Shown piece after piece: positions 1-8,086 of a stretch of DNA of 55,574 bases. The stretch's first letter is position 1. Each line of letters starts with the position of its first letter. Made by a program: the position numbers and the translations under genes. The stretch is taken from positions 1 through 55,574 of the forward strand of contig NZ_JAAGLR010001181.1 of the NCBI RefSeq assembly GCF_010548245.1. Direction: 5' to 3'. A model generated the notes under the pieces. That model did no database searches, was not told the origin of the DNA, and saw only the letters and a list, made by a program, of their open reading frames with translations. Source of the DNA: Streptomyces sp. SID11385 (GTDB lineage Bacteria > Actinomycetota > Actinomycetes > Streptomycetales > Streptomycetaceae).

Positions 1-935
1 GGCACCCCGGCGGGACCGCGCTGCCTCCCGGGCCCCGGCCGCGCGGGCTCCTCGCCGCGCTCGCGCTGCTCCCCGGCGCCGTGGTCCTCGTACCCGCGCA
101 CCTCCTCGCGCGGACGCTGCTCCTCGTAACCGCGCCCGTACCCACCGCGCGTGCCCGGCTTCTCGTACGTTCCCCGTTGCTGCTCGTACGGGGACGCGGA
201 GCGCTCCTGCTCGTACCGCTCCGCGGGTTCGTACCGGTCCCCCGCGTCGAAGCGCTCCGGACGATCGCCGCGCTCGGCGCGCTCCGGCTGCTCGTACCGC
301 TCGTCGCGGCCCTCGCGCCCGTCCTGCTTCTCGTACGGGGAGCGCTCGGCCGGCGCCTGCCGGTAGTCGCCGCGCCCGCCCTGGCCGTACGCGTCGGACT
401 CCGGGTAGCCGAGGCGCTGCTGCTGCCAGCCGTAGTCCTCGTGCACGCGCGGCCAGGAGCCGGGTGCCTGGTACTCGTGGTAGACGGGGCGGACGGAGGG
501 GCCGCGCTCGATCGGCGGCTCGTAGAGCGTCTGGGGCTGGATCTCCTCGTACCGCCCCTGCTCCTCGTACCGCGGCTGGGCCGGCTCCTCGAAACGGGGG
601 CGCGGCACCTGGACGGGCTCCTCGTAGCGCGGCGGCGCGGGGGCGTCCCCCATCGACTCGTCGACCGTGATCGCGATGCGGATGGGGCGCCCGCACTCGC
701 GGCTGAGGGTCTCGCTCACGACCGGAGCGAGACGGCCCTCCAGGACCGTCTTGGCGAACTCGTTCGGCACCGCGAGCAGCGCCGTGTCCGCGACGAGCGC
801 GAGGGGCTGGCAGCGCCGTACCCAGTGCTCGTCCTTGCCCTCGACCCCCGGAGCCCTGCTGTCGGGGCCGTCGCCGAGCAGCTGGTCCACCACGCGCGGC
901 CACACTGCGGCAAGATCGGCGGGTACATCAGCCAC
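1..935 (-). CDS. dnaA: Chromosomal replication initiator DnaA, N-terminal part (cut by the window edge)
   Basis: DnaA binds DnaA boxes at oriC and loads the replicative helicase. Only domain I and the linker (about 311 codons) are in the window; the ATPase and DNA-binding domains lie beyond the left edge. The start is GTG at 935-933, giving [20 protein letters not shown], the typical Streptomyces N-terminus. Domain I carries the recognisable [19 protein letters not shown] and [20 protein letters not shown] segments. From about residue 95 onward the sequence is a low-complexity linker rich in R, E, Y, P and G with recurring RYE/PYE motifs, which matches the unusually long domain II of Streptomyces DnaA. 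It is divergent from rpmH; the shared intergenic region carries DnaA boxes, consistent with the autoregulation known for Streptomyces dnaA. Confidence 0.96.
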   Translation of the reverse strand, partial: MADVPADLAAVWPRVVDQLLGDGPDSRAPGVEGKDEHWVRRCQPLALVADTALLAVPNEFAKTVLEGRLAPVVSETLSRECGRPIRIAITVDESMGDAPAPPRYEEPVQVPRPRFEEPAQPRYEEQGRYEEIQPQTLYEPPIERGPSVRPVYHEYQAPGSWPRVHEDYGWQQQRLGYPESDAYGQGGRGDYRQAPAERSPYEKQDGREGRDERYEQPERAERGDRPERFDAGDRYEPAERYEQERSASPYEQQRGTYEKPGTRGGYGRGYEEQRPREEVRGYEDHGAGEQRERGEEPARPGPGRQRGPAGV

Positions 936-1407
936 AGGGCACGCTCTCTCACACGGTTCCGGCGCACTCCGTGGAGTGGTTCCGGGGCGGGTTCACACAG
1001 GTCGGATCGGGGTGGATCAGTGGCTGGGGCTCCGCCGCGGCAGCCGGAAGAGCTTCCGGGACGGCGGCGTGGCACAAAGGCACGAGGGTTCCAGTCCAGC
1101 CACGGTAGTCATCGGGGCCTGTACGGTTCAAGTTGTTGTCCACAGCCTGTGCACAGTGTCGCGCACCCGGCCTGGTTTGACCGGAAGAGCCCCGCCCGCG
1201 TACCGTGCACAGGTCGAGTTGTCGATGGCTGCTGCCGCCTGCCTCCGATGGGCATGGATCGCAACCGAACTTCACGATTCCGATGAGTCGCGGTCCGGTT
1301 GATCACTACAAAGCGGTGCACTCGGTGCGTTGAACGAGCTACTCGTGGGCGCACGGTGACAGCCAGGGCGACGCCCGCCACCTATCGATCTTTACTGGAG
1401 CCCCCGA
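936..1407. promoter_or_regulatory. dnaA/rpmH divergent control region
   Basis: No credible gene lies in these 472 bases; the open frames across it are out-of-frame G+C artefacts. A consensus Streptomyces DnaA box TTGTCCACA is at 1136-1144. A weaker CTGTGCACA follows at 1147-1155, and another GTGCACA is near 1205-1211. This is the expected place for DnaA autoregulation of dnaA (minus strand) and for the promoter of rpmH-rnpA (plus strand). I could not fix a promoter with confidence. Confidence 0.7.
1136..1155 (+). promoter_or_regulatory. DnaA box pair upstream of dnaA
   Basis: TTGTCCACA at 1136-1144 matches the preferred Streptomyces DnaA box exactly. CTGTGCACA at 1147-1155 has two mismatches. 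They lie about 200 bases before the dnaA start. The placement fits DnaA repression of its own gene. Confidence 0.7.
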
Positions 1408-1545
1408 GTGAGCAAGCGCACCTTCCAGCCGAACAACCGTCGTCGCGCCAAGACCCACGGCTTCCGGCTGCGGATGCGTACCCGTGCCGGCCGCGCGATT
1501 CTCGCGTCCCGCCGCAACAAGGGTCGCGCCCGTCTGTCCGCCTGA
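1408..1545 (+). CDS. rpmH: 50S ribosomal protein L34
   Basis: A 45-residue protein that is not an obvious long reading frame. It starts at GTG 1408 and reads [20 protein letters not shown], then a short basic tail ending RLSA before TGA. This is the strongly conserved L34 sequence (K-R-T-F-Q-P, H-G-F-R-x-R-M-x-T-x-x-G-R). L34 is a late-assembling protein of the large ribosomal subunit. It is followed after 21 bases by rnpA, the near-universal rpmH-rnpA pairing, so the two are very likely co-transcribed. The upstream CTGGAG is a modest ribosome binding site. Confidence 0.97.
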   Translation: MSKRTFQPNNRRRAKTHGFRLRMRTRAGRAILASRRNKGRARLSA

Positions 1546-1566
1546 TCCTGTACAGGTCATGACGCC

Positions 1567-1938
1567 GTGCTGCCTTCTGACAACAGGCTGAGGCGGCGCG
1601 AGGACTTCTCGACCGCAGTACGCCGAGGACGCCGCGCGGGTCGCCCGCTGCTGGTAGTCCATCTCAAAAGCGGTTCCACGGACCCGCACGCCACCGGGGA
1701 GAGCACTCCCCCGGTGCGTGCGGGTTTCGTCGTGAGCAAGGCGGTCGGCAAGGCCGTCGTGCGCACCTCGGTGAAGCGGAAGCTTCGTCACCTCATACGG
1801 GACCGGCTTTCGCTCTTTCCCCCCGGTAGCCTGGTGGTCGTACGCGCGTTGCCCGGGGCGGGCGACGCGGATCATGCCCAACTGGCCCGAGACCTCGACG
1901 CCGCCCTGAAGCGGCTGCTGGGAGGGGGCACCCGATGA
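1567..1938 (+). CDS. rnpA: Ribonuclease P protein component
   Basis: A 123-residue basic protein (GTG start) that assists the RNase P RNA in maturing tRNA 5' ends. It shows the family's N-terminal [13 protein letters not shown] and the central RNP-signature region [20 protein letters not shown] followed by LRHLIRDRL. Its last four bases overlap the yidD start (ATGA), pointing to translational coupling in an rpmH-rnpA-yidD-yidC-jag operon. Length is normal for actinobacteria. Confidence 0.96.
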   Translation: MLPSDNRLRRREDFSTAVRRGRRAGRPLLVVHLKSGSTDPHATGESTPPVRAGFVVSKAVGKAVVRTSVKRKLRHLIRDRLSLFPPGSLVVVRALPGAGDADHAQLARDLDAALKRLLGGGTR

Positions 1939-2330
1939 AGTACCCACTGCTCGCGCTGATCAAGCTCTACCAGTGGACCATCAGCCCCTTGCTGGGGCCG
2001 GTGTGCAAGTACTATCCGTCGTGCTCCCACTACGGCTTCACGGCCATCGACCGCCACGGAGCGATCAAGGGGACGGCATTGACCGCCTGGCGCATCCTGC
2101 GCTGCAATCCCTGGTCGCACGGTGGGGTCGATCACGTACCACCGCGCAAGCGCCCCCGATGGCACGAGGCGCTGCGTGCTGCCTGGCGGTCGCGGTCCCA
2201 GGGACCCGCCGCCACGCCTGTGTCTCCCGAGGGCGGTACGCCCCCCGAGGGTGGTGCCCCGGCCGGGGTCAGTGCCCCGGACTCATCCAGCCCGGTCGCC
2301 GAGACCCCGTCCCCCGCTCAAGGAGCCTGA
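1935..2330 (+). CDS. yidD: Membrane protein insertion efficiency factor YidD
   Basis: A 131-residue protein with an N-terminal amphipathic segment ([17 protein letters not shown]) and the family signature [36 protein letters not shown]. The conserved cysteine-rich core ends near residue 75. The remaining 55 residues are a Pro/Gly/Ser-rich tail that looks disordered and is longer than in E. coli. YidD is a small peripheral inner-membrane protein that helps YidC-dependent insertion. It sits between rnpA (4-base overlap) and yidC, as in most bacteria. Confidence 0.95.
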   Translation: MKYPLLALIKLYQWTISPLLGPVCKYYPSCSHYGFTAIDRHGAIKGTALTAWRILRCNPWSHGGVDHVPPRKRPRWHEALRAAWRSRSQGPAATPVSPEGGTPPEGGAPAGVSAPDSSSPVAETPSPAQGA

Positions 2331-2333
2331 TTA

Positions 2334-3695
2334 GTGGACACGATTGCCAGTTGGTTCAGTTTCATCACGACACCCGTCTCCTGGGTGATCGTGCAGTTCC
2401 ACACGCTGTACGGATGGATCTTCGGCCCTGACACCGGCTGGGCCTGGGGCCTGTCCATCGTGTCCCTCGTGATCATCATCCGGATCTGCCTGATCCCGCT
2501 CTTCGTGAAGCAGATCAAGGCGACCCGCGCGATGCAGACGCTGCAACCCGAGATGAAGCGCATCCAGGAGCGCTACAAGAGCGACAAGCAGCGTCAGAGC
2601 GAAGAGATGATGAAGCTGTACAAGGAGAGCGGCACCAACCCGCTCGCCTCGTGCCTTCCCATCCTCGTGCAGTCCCCCTTCTTCTTCGCGCTGTACCACG
2701 TGCTCGACGGCATCGCGTCGAACAAGAAGATCGGCGTCATCAACGACCAGCTCCTCGACTCCGCCCAGCAGGCGCACATCTTCGGTGCCCCGCTCGCCGC
2801 GAAGTTCACGAGCGGCGCCGCCTCGCTCGGTGCCGACCTCACCACGGTGCGCATCGTCACCGCGTGCATGATCGTCATGATGTCGGCCTCGCAGTTCTTC
2901 ACGCAGCGCCAGCTGATGACGAAGAACGTCGACACCTCGGTGAAGACCCCGTTCATGCAGCAGCAGAAGATGCTCATGTACGTCTTCCCGCTCATGTTCG
3001 CCGTCTTCGGCATCAACTTCCCCGTCGGTGTTCTCCTCTACTGGCTGACCACCAACGTGTGGACCATGGGCCAGCAGATGTTCGTCATCCGCCAGAACCC
3101 GACCCCCGGCTCCAAGGCCCAGGCCGCCTACCTGGAGCGCCAGCTCAAGCACCTCACCCACACCGGCAAGGTCCGCACCAAGCGGGACCGCACCGCGATC
3201 AAGGCGATCGTCTCGAAGGGCCGGGAGCGCAACGAGGCCGAGCGGAAGTTCATCAACGGACTGAGCAAGGCGGGCTACGCGGCCCAGCCCGACGGCAACA
3301 TCGAAAAGGGCGAGAGCGCGGTCGCGACCCTTGAGGGTGACGAGACCACCGCCGGCGCCGCACAGCGACGCCAGCAGCCGAAGCGGCAGTCGAAGTCCCA
3401 GCGACAGGCCGGCACCACCGCTGCCGGCGGCTCGGCGTCCGACACGGACAAGGACTCCTCCGGTACGGGCAAGGGCGCCGCAGCGGGCGGCTCCGGCGCG
3501 GCCGGGGCCAAGAAGCAGGGTGGCAACCGGCCCGCACAGAAGAAGAGCCCGGGCAAGAACACGGGTGGCGGCTCCACCGCCGCAAAGCCCGCGGGGGGCG
3601 GCACATCCGGTACGTCCGGGTCCGGCTCCCAGGCCAAGCAGGGTCAGCGCAAGGGCGGCCAGCAGCGCCCCAAGCACCCGTCCTCCAAGAAGTAA
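2334..3695 (+). CDS. yidC: Membrane protein insertase YidC/Oxa1
   Basis: A 453-residue insertase that places proteins in the cytoplasmic membrane, alone or with SecYEG. The GTG start gives [20 protein letters not shown]. It lacks the large periplasmic domain of Gram-negative YidC, as expected for actinobacteria. The first transmembrane helix carries the conserved groove arginine ([14 protein letters not shown]), followed by the cytoplasmic coiled hairpin [15 protein letters not shown] and the segment [20 protein letters not shown]. Further helices follow at about residues 170-245. The last 130 or so residues are a highly basic Gly/Gln/Lys tail (ending HPSSKK) that could touch the ribosome; that role is inferred from charge only. 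It starts 3 bases after yidD. Confidence 0.97.
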   Translation: MDTIASWFSFITTPVSWVIVQFHTLYGWIFGPDTGWAWGLSIVSLVIIIRICLIPLFVKQIKATRAMQTLQPEMKRIQERYKSDKQRQSEEMMKLYKESGTNPLASCLPILVQSPFFFALYHVLDGIASNKKIGVINDQLLDSAQQAHIFGAPLAAKFTSGAASLGADLTTVRIVTACMIVMMSASQFFTQRQLMTKNVDTSVKTPFMQQQKMLMYVFPLMFAVFGINFPVGVLLYWLTTNVWTMGQQMFVIRQNPTPGSKAQAAYLERQLKHLTHTGKVRTKRDRTAIKAIVSKGRERNEAERKFINGLSKAGYAAQPDGNIEKGESAVATLEGDETTAGAAQRRQQPKRQSKSQRQAGTTAAGGSASDTDKDSSGTGKGAAAGGSGAAGAKKQGGNRPAQKKSPGKNTGGGSTAAKPAGGGTSGTSGSGSQAKQGQRKGGQQRPKHPSSKK

Positions 3696-3710
3696 GAAGG
3701 AGTCCAGCCC

Positions 3711-4232
3711 GTGACGGAAGGCACTACCTCCGCCGCTCCCGAGGAGGCCACCGACGGTGGCGACTCGCTCAGCCGCCTGGAGCAGGAAGGCGAGATCGCC
3801 GCGGACTACCTCGAAGGTCTGCTCGACATCGCCGACCTCGACGGCGACATCGACATGGACGTCGAGGCCGATCGTGCCGCGGTCTCCATCGTCAGTGACA
3901 ACGGCCGTGACCTGCAGAAGCTCGTCGGTCGTGACGGCGAGGTCCTGGAGGCTCTCCAGGAGCTGACCCGGCTCGCCGTGCACCGGGAGACCGGTGACCG
4001 CAGTCGGCTGATGCTGGACATCGCGGGCTACCGGGCGAAGAAGCGCCAGGAGCTGAGCGAGCTGGGCGCCGAGGCCGCCGCCGACGCGAAGAGCAGCGGT
4101 GAGCCGGTCCGGCTGCGGCCCATGTCGCCGTTCGAGCGCAAGGTCGTGCACGACGCGGTCAAGGCGGCCGGGCTGCGCAGCGAGTCCGAGGGCGAGGAAC
4201 CGGAGCGGTTCGTCGTCGTCCTGCCCGCCTGA
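3711..4232 (+). CDS. jag: Jag/KhpB-type RNA-binding protein (KH + R3H)
   Basis: A 173-residue cytoplasmic protein with a GTG start and an acidic N-terminus (residues 1-30). A type-II KH domain carries LVGRDGEVLEALQELTRLAV, in which GRDG is the RNA-binding loop. It is followed by an R3H domain (RLRPMSPFERKVVHDAVK, then SEGEEPERFVVV). It is encoded 15 bases after yidC, the usual yidC-jag pairing. In other bacteria the family (KhpB/EloR) binds RNA and affects cell elongation. An AAGAAGGAG ribosome binding site lies just before the start. Confidence 0.93.
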   Translation: MTEGTTSAAPEEATDGGDSLSRLEQEGEIAADYLEGLLDIADLDGDIDMDVEADRAAVSIVSDNGRDLQKLVGRDGEVLEALQELTRLAVHRETGDRSRLMLDIAGYRAKKRQELSELGAEAAADAKSSGEPVRLRPMSPFERKVVHDAVKAAGLRSESEGEEPERFVVVLPA

Positions 4233-4329
4233 GTCCGCGGGTACGGACGCGACGGGTACGTCGTATCGGTCGCTTCCCTACGGCGGGAGCACCCCGGCCC
4301 GGGGAGCCCCCGGCCCCGCAGTTCCCGTG

Positions 4330-4361
4330 TCCGGCCCCGTCTGACCACAGGCGGGGCCGGA
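4330..4361 (+). terminator. Hairpin after jag
   Basis: A 10-bp G+C stem TCCGGCCCCG / CGGGGCCGGA (4330-4339 with 4352-4361) is extended inward by a U-G pair and CTG/CAG with a four-base loop. There is no T-run, as is common for Streptomyces terminators. It probably ends the rpmH-jag operon before rsmG. Confidence 0.65.
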
Positions 4362-4484
4362 TTGCGTCGGGCGACCCCGGCGCCCTGTCCCTCTTTTCCT
4401 TTCCACTTTTCACGAAGCTGTTCCAGGAACGAGCCCCGGCCACCGAGGCCGGGCGCGAGAGCGCGGTACGGAAGGACGGTCCCC

Positions 4485-5204
4485 GTGACGGAGGCAGCAC
4501 AGCTCCCCCCGGCCCCGGAGGTAGCCAGGCAGGTCTTCGGCGAGAGCTTCGCCGACGCGGTCCGGTACGCGGAACTCCTCGCCGACGCGGGGGTACGCCG
4601 GGGGCTCATCGGCCCGCGCGAGGTGCCGCGGCTCTGGGAGCGCCACCTCCTGAACTGCGCGGTGCTCTCCGAGGTCGTCCCCGAAGGGGTCACCGTCTGC
4701 GATGTGGGCTCGGGTGCCGGGCTCCCGGGCATCCCACTCGCCCTGGTCCGCAGAGATCTCAAGATCACCCTTCTGGAGCCGCTCCTCCGCCGCACCAACT
4801 TCCTCAACGAGGTCGTGGAACTCCTGGGCCTCGACCACGTAACGGTCGTCCGGGGACGGGCCGAGGAGGTGCTCGGCACGCTCCAGCCCGTCCACGTCGT
4901 GACCGCCCGCGCCGTCGCCCCGCTCGATCGCCTTGCCGGCTGGGGCGTCCCGCTCCTGAGGCCGTACGGCGAGATGCTGGCGCTCAAGGGCGATACCGCT
5001 GAGGAAGAAGTGAGCAACGCCGGCGCCGCGCTCAGCAAGCTCGGCGCCGTACGCACCTCCGTCCTGCACGTCGGCGAGGGCCTGGTGGACCCGCTCTCGA
5101 CCGTCGTCCGCGTCGAGGTGGGCGAGAGCCCCGGCGGGGTGCGCTTCGCGGCGAAGCGGGCGAAGGCGGCGCGGACGGGGAGGACGACTCGGAGGCGGCG
5201 CTGA
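4485..5204 (+). CDS. rsmG: 16S rRNA (guanine-N7) methyltransferase RsmG (GidB)
   Basis: A 239-residue S-adenosylmethionine-dependent methyltransferase that modifies G527 of 16S rRNA in the streptomycin-binding region. The SAM-binding motif is VCDVGSGAGLPGIPLALV. It also has LLEPLLRRTNFLNEVV, the GRAEE segment, TARAVAPLDRL and MLALKGDTAEEE. I chose GTG 4485 because a GGAAGGA ribosome binding site sits just upstream (about 4470) and MTEAAQLPPAPEVARQVFG aligns with the family; the longer frame from 4362 begins inside the terminator hairpin. Loss of RsmG gives low-level streptomycin resistance and raised antibiotic production in Streptomyces (established). The tail is short and Arg/Lys-rich. Confidence 0.95.
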   Translation: MTEAAQLPPAPEVARQVFGESFADAVRYAELLADAGVRRGLIGPREVPRLWERHLLNCAVLSEVVPEGVTVCDVGSGAGLPGIPLALVRRDLKITLLEPLLRRTNFLNEVVELLGLDHVTVVRGRAEEVLGTLQPVHVVTARAVAPLDRLAGWGVPLLRPYGEMLALKGDTAEEEVSNAGAALSKLGAVRTSVLHVGEGLVDPLSTVVRVEVGESPGGVRFAAKRAKAARTGRTTRRRR

Positions 5205-5248
5205 GGGCTTTCGTGGAGAGGGCTTACCGCGCGGAGGCGCTCGTTGGC

Positions 5249-5300
5249 CGCGGAGGGGCGGGGCGATGTTTCACGTGAAACATCGCCCCGCCCCTCCGCG
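5249..5300. terminator. 52-bp perfect palindrome containing a parS site
   Basis: Both arms are fully complementary with no spacer, and the centre is parS (5267-5282). Flanking arms such as GAGGGGCGGGGCGA extend it into a very stable hairpin directly after rsmG. It therefore looks like a terminator whose core is the ParB-binding site. There is no T-run. Confidence 0.7.
5267..5282. other. parS site (rsmG 3' side)
   Basis: Exact TGTTTCACGTGAAACA, the Streptomyces ParB-binding centromere sequence. It lies at the centre of the 52-bp palindrome after rsmG. Confidence 0.95.
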
Positions 5301-5480
5301 CTGAGTAGCGCGGAGCCTTGCTGCGTGGCCCGAAGGACCGGCGGAAGCCGTCACGCTCGCCCGTTGCGGCTCTCCGCTTGGGCCGACCGGTGATGAGTAC
5401 GCCCGGCGGGGTGTAGGCGGCCTGGGGCGGGCGGGGGTGACGGAGTGTCTGCCTGGCCCCGAGCGAGGGGCTCGGCATCG

Positions 5481-5496
5481 TGTTTCACGTGAAACA
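5481..5496. other. parS site upstream of parA
   Basis: Exact TGTTTCACGTGAAACA, about 250 bases before the proposed parA start. The flanks are not palindromic. Confidence 0.95.
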
Positions 5497-5635
5497 TCGC
5501 TCGTTGCTTCAGGGCATCATCAGCCGGGGCCGCTCGGCGGCCGAACCGCGCGAACGCAGGCCCCTGGGGAAAACTTCGGGGAAGTCTGCACAACGCTCAC
5601 TCGGAAGAGTGGCGGGATTTTCGGAAAGGGCGAGT

Positions 5636-5644
5636 CTATCCACA
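5636..5644 (+). promoter_or_regulatory. DnaA-box-like site before parA
   Basis: CTATCCACA differs from TTATCCACA only at the first base, where C is tolerated in Streptomyces DnaA boxes. It sits about 85 bases before the proposed parA start. Confidence 0.4.
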
Positions 5645-5728
5645 GAAGACAGGACCTCACTGGTTGCAGGGGCTCCCGGCATGGGAGGCTCTGTTCAACG
5701 CGAGCCTGAAGTCGAGGAGGGTGAATCC

Positions 5729-6760
5729 TTGCGGTCCGATGCCCCTATCGCAGGACCGATGACCGAACCGGTCCCCGGTCCCCGTACCGAAGCAGAGGGC
5801 GATGTTTCACGTGAAACATTGCCGTCCGCTCAGAACATCCCGGCCGTCCCCGGTGGTCAGCGCGCTGCCGCGGAAGCCCTCGGACGCAGCGCCGAGGGAA
5901 TGCCGCGTCCGGAACAGACCCGGATCATGATCGTGGCGAACCAGAAGGGCGGGGTGGGAAAGACCACCACCACCGTCAATCTCGCCGCATCCCTCGCCCT
6001 GCTCGGCTCGCGTGTTCTTGTGATCGACCTCGATCCACAGGGGAACGCCTCGACCGCCCTGGGGATCGACCACCACGCCGAAGTCCCGTCCATCTACGAC
6101 GTGCTGGTGGAGAGCAAGCCGCTCTCCGATGTGGTGCAGCCAGTACGGGACGTCGAAGGTCTCTTCTGCGCCCCCGCCACCATCGATCTCGCCGGTGCCG
6201 AGATCGAACTCGTCTCGCTGGTGGCTCGGGAGAGCCGCCTCCAGCGGGCGATCCAGTCGTACGAGCAGCCCTTGGACTACGTGCTCATCGACTGCCCACC
6301 CAGCCTCGGCCTGCTCACCGTGAACGCACTGGTGGCCGGAGCCGAGGTACTCATCCCGATTCAGTGCGAGTACTACGCCCTGGAGGGCCTTGGGCAGTTG
6401 CTGCGCAACGTCGAGCTGGTGCGGGGGCATCTCAATCCCACGCTCCACGTCTCGACGATCCTGCTGACGATGTACGACGGCAGGACGCGCCTCGCCTCAC
6501 AGGTGGCCGATGAAGTACGCAGCCACTTCGGAGCGGAGGTGCTGCGGACGAGCATTCCTCGCTCGGTCCGTATCTCCGAAGCTCCCAGCTACGGCCAGAC
6601 CGTACTGACTTATGACCCGGGTTCCAGTGGCGCCCTCTCCTACTTCGAAGCGGCTCGCGAGATCGCGCTTCGGGGAGCGGGTGTCTTCGAGGTCCCGGAG
6701 TCCGCCCCTGGCACGGGCGCAGAGACCGAACAACACAGCATGGTGGAGGGGACACAGTGA
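5729..6760 (+). CDS. parA: Chromosome partitioning ATPase ParA
   Basis: A 343-residue Walker-type ATPase that works with ParB to position origins, especially during sporulation septation. It has the deviant Walker A motif NQKGGVGKTTTTVNLAASLA, the DLDPQGNASTAL switch and the Walker B region VLIDCPPSLGLLTVNAL. It also has the typical ParA segment SIPRSVRISEAPSYGQTVLTYDP. I chose a TTG start at 5729 because GAGGAGGG lies seven bases upstream; ATG 5681 and GTG 5480 in the same frame are alternatives, but 5480 would begin inside a parS site. The roughly 65-residue N-terminal extension is polar and includes a DVSRET peptide encoded by parS at 5803-5818. It overlaps parB by four bases. Confidence 0.93.
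   Translation: MRSDAPIAGPMTEPVPGPRTEAEGDVSRETLPSAQNIPAVPGGQRAAAEALGRSAEGMPRPEQTRIMIVANQKGGVGKTTTTVNLAASLALLGSRVLVIDLDPQGNASTALGIDHHAEVPSIYDVLVESKPLSDVVQPVRDVEGLFCAPATIDLAGAEIELVSLVARESRLQRAIQSYEQPLDYVLIDCPPSLGLLTVNALVAGAEVLIPIQCEYYALEGLGQLLRNVELVRGHLNPTLHVSTILLTMYDGRTRLASQVADEVRSHFGAEVLRTSIPRSVRISEAPSYGQTVLTYDPGSSGALSYFEAAREIALRGAGVFEVPESAPGTGAETEQHSMVEGTQ
5803..5818. other. parS site inside parA
   Basis: Exact TGTTTCACGTGAAACA within the parA N-terminal coding region, read as D-V-S-R-E-T. Confidence 0.93.
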
Positions 6761-7872
6761 CAACACAACGCAGGGGGCTCGGGCGTGGGCTTCAAGCCCT
6801 CATCCCGACGGCGGCGTCGGCTGAGAAGGCGGCCGCCGCTACGGCGACACGGCCGGACGGGCCTCGCGTACCGGCGGCGGGCGGACCCGTACTGGGCGAG
6901 AGGGGCGTGGCAGCGGCCAAGCTGACGACGCCCGTCGAGAGCGATGTTTCACGTGAAACATCGGAGAGCGAGCAGCGAGGGGGACTGCCTCCGGCACCCG
7001 AAGGCGCCTTCTTCGCGGAGCTGCCGCTCGATCAGATCATCCCGAACCGCGATCAGCCGCGAGCGATCTTCGATGAGGACGCCTTGCGCGAACTCATCGA
7101 CTCGATCAAGGAAGTGGGGCTGCTTCAGCCCGTCGTCGTGCGCCAGCTCGACGAGAAGCAGTTCGAGCTCATCATGGGTGAGCGCCGCATGCGGGCCAGT
7201 AAGGAGGCCGGCCTCACGACGATCCCCGCGATCGTCCGGGCTACGGAGGACGACCGGCTGCTGCTGGACGCGTTGCTGGAGAACCTGCACCGCTCCCAGC
7301 TCACGCCGCTCGAAGAGGCGCATGCCTACGAGCAGTTGCTCAAGGACTTCAACTGCACCCATGAGGAACTGGCGAAGCGGGTGGGCCGTTCGCGGCCGCA
7401 GGTGACCAATACGCTGCGTCTGCTGAAGCTTTCGCCGTCCGTGCAGAAGAAGGTGGACGCGGGGGTGCTCTCCGCCGGCCACGCGCGCGAACTGCTGTCG
7501 GTGGAGGATTCCGCCGAGCAGGACAAGCTGGCCGAGCGGATCATCAGGGAAGGGCTCTCCGTCCGCGCCGTGGAGGAGATCACCCATCTCATGCGCTCGC
7601 ACCCCGGCCCGGCGAAGAGTGCGCCGAAGCCGCGTGCGGGCTCGGTGACCTCGCCGGCGCTCAGCGAGCTGGCCGGTCGGCTCTCGGACCGCTTCGAGAC
7701 GCGTGTGAAGGTGGACCTGGGGCAGAAGAAGGGGAAGATCGTCGTTGAGTTCGCCTCAGTGGACGACCTCCAGCGCATCCTCTCCCAGCTCGCCCCGGGC
7801 GAGGGTTCGCTCTTCTCCACGCAGCCTCAGGCGGCGGACGAGAAGAGCGAGAAGGACGAGGACGACAGCTGA
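6757..7872 (+). CDS. parB: Chromosome partitioning protein ParB
   Basis: A 371-residue parS-binding CTPase clamp. Residues 7-16 (GLGRGLQALI) are the N-terminal ParA-contact motif. Residues about 86-160 are the CTP-binding domain with the arginine motif GERRMR (about 141-146). Residues about 200-222 form the parS-recognising helix-turn-helix (CTHEELAKRVGRSRPQVTNTLRLL). The C-terminal dimerisation domain ends near LQRILSQLAPGEGS. The GTG start overlaps the parA stop, so the two are translationally coupled. A parS site (6945-6960) is embedded in the linker and is read as DVSRET (residues 63-68), so ParB could bind within its own gene. A parS-containing terminator follows immediately. Confidence 0.97.
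   Translation: MTTQRRGLGRGLQALIPTAASAEKAAAATATRPDGPRVPAAGGPVLGERGVAAAKLTTPVESDVSRETSESEQRGGLPPAPEGAFFAELPLDQIIPNRDQPRAIFDEDALRELIDSIKEVGLLQPVVVRQLDEKQFELIMGERRMRASKEAGLTTIPAIVRATEDDRLLLDALLENLHRSQLTPLEEAHAYEQLLKDFNCTHEELAKRVGRSRPQVTNTLRLLKLSPSVQKKVDAGVLSAGHARELLSVEDSAEQDKLAERIIREGLSVRAVEEITHLMRSHPGPAKSAPKPRAGSVTSPALSELAGRLSDRFETRVKVDLGQKKGKIVVEFASVDDLQRILSQLAPGEGSLFSTQPQAADEKSEKDEDDS
6945..6960. other. parS site inside parB
   Basis: Exact TGTTTCACGTGAAACA in the low-complexity linker of parB, read in the D-V-S-R-E-T frame. Three extra base pairs extend the palindrome on each side. Confidence 0.93.
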
Positions 7873-7881
7873 TCCATTCTC

Positions 7882-7923
7882 GTCGGGGCCGATGTTTCAC
7901 GTGAAACATCGGCCCCGACTTTT
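7882..7923 (+). terminator. parB terminator built around a parS site
   Basis: A 38-bp perfect palindrome (7882-7919) with GTCGGGGCCGA/TCGGCCCCGAC arms flanks parS at 7893-7908 and is followed by TTTT (7920-7923). The stem plus T-run directly after the parB stop is a canonical intrinsic terminator, so one sequence appears to serve both as terminator and as centromere site. Confidence 0.8.
7893..7908. other. parS site after parB
   Basis: Exact TGTTTCACGTGAAACA at the centre of the parB terminator stem. Confidence 0.95.
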
Positions 7924-8086
7924 GTGGGGACGGATACCGGTTCGCTCTTTGCCCGCACGCGGTGTCGACCCGGTGGCGTCCTGGATACGATGCGACCGGG
8001 TCCGGCGTTTCGGGTGTCGGTGAGCACCGCCGCGACGGCGGGCGGTTGACCGGAGCGGCGGCCCAAGGAAGTGAGGAACTGCCTTC

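Larger units (their letters stand above)
5205..5728. promoter_or_regulatory. rsmG-parA intergenic region
   Basis: A 524-base stretch with no credible gene. It holds a parS site inside a 52-bp perfect palindrome (5249-5300), a second parS (5481-5496) and a DnaA-box-like CTATCCACA (5636-5644). The stretch 5560-5650 is locally less G+C rich (for example GGGATTTTCGGAAAGGG) and is where the parAB promoters are expected. I could not assign -35/-10 elements. Confidence 0.7.

Noticed and set aside
81..1286. Long plus-strand reading frame of 401 codons
   Set aside because: It is antisense to the clear dnaA N-terminus and made of Leu/Val/Ala/Arg-rich sequence typical of a shadow frame in very G+C-rich DNA.
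2331..4151. 606-codon minus-strand frame opposite yidC and jag
   Set aside because: yidC and jag have unmistakable family motifs on the plus strand; the minus frame has no domain and no ribosome binding site.
5480..5728. Longer parA from GTG 5480
   Set aside because: It would start within a parS site, with no ribosome binding site, and encode an unrelated basic peptide; TTG 5729 has a strong GAGGAGGG.
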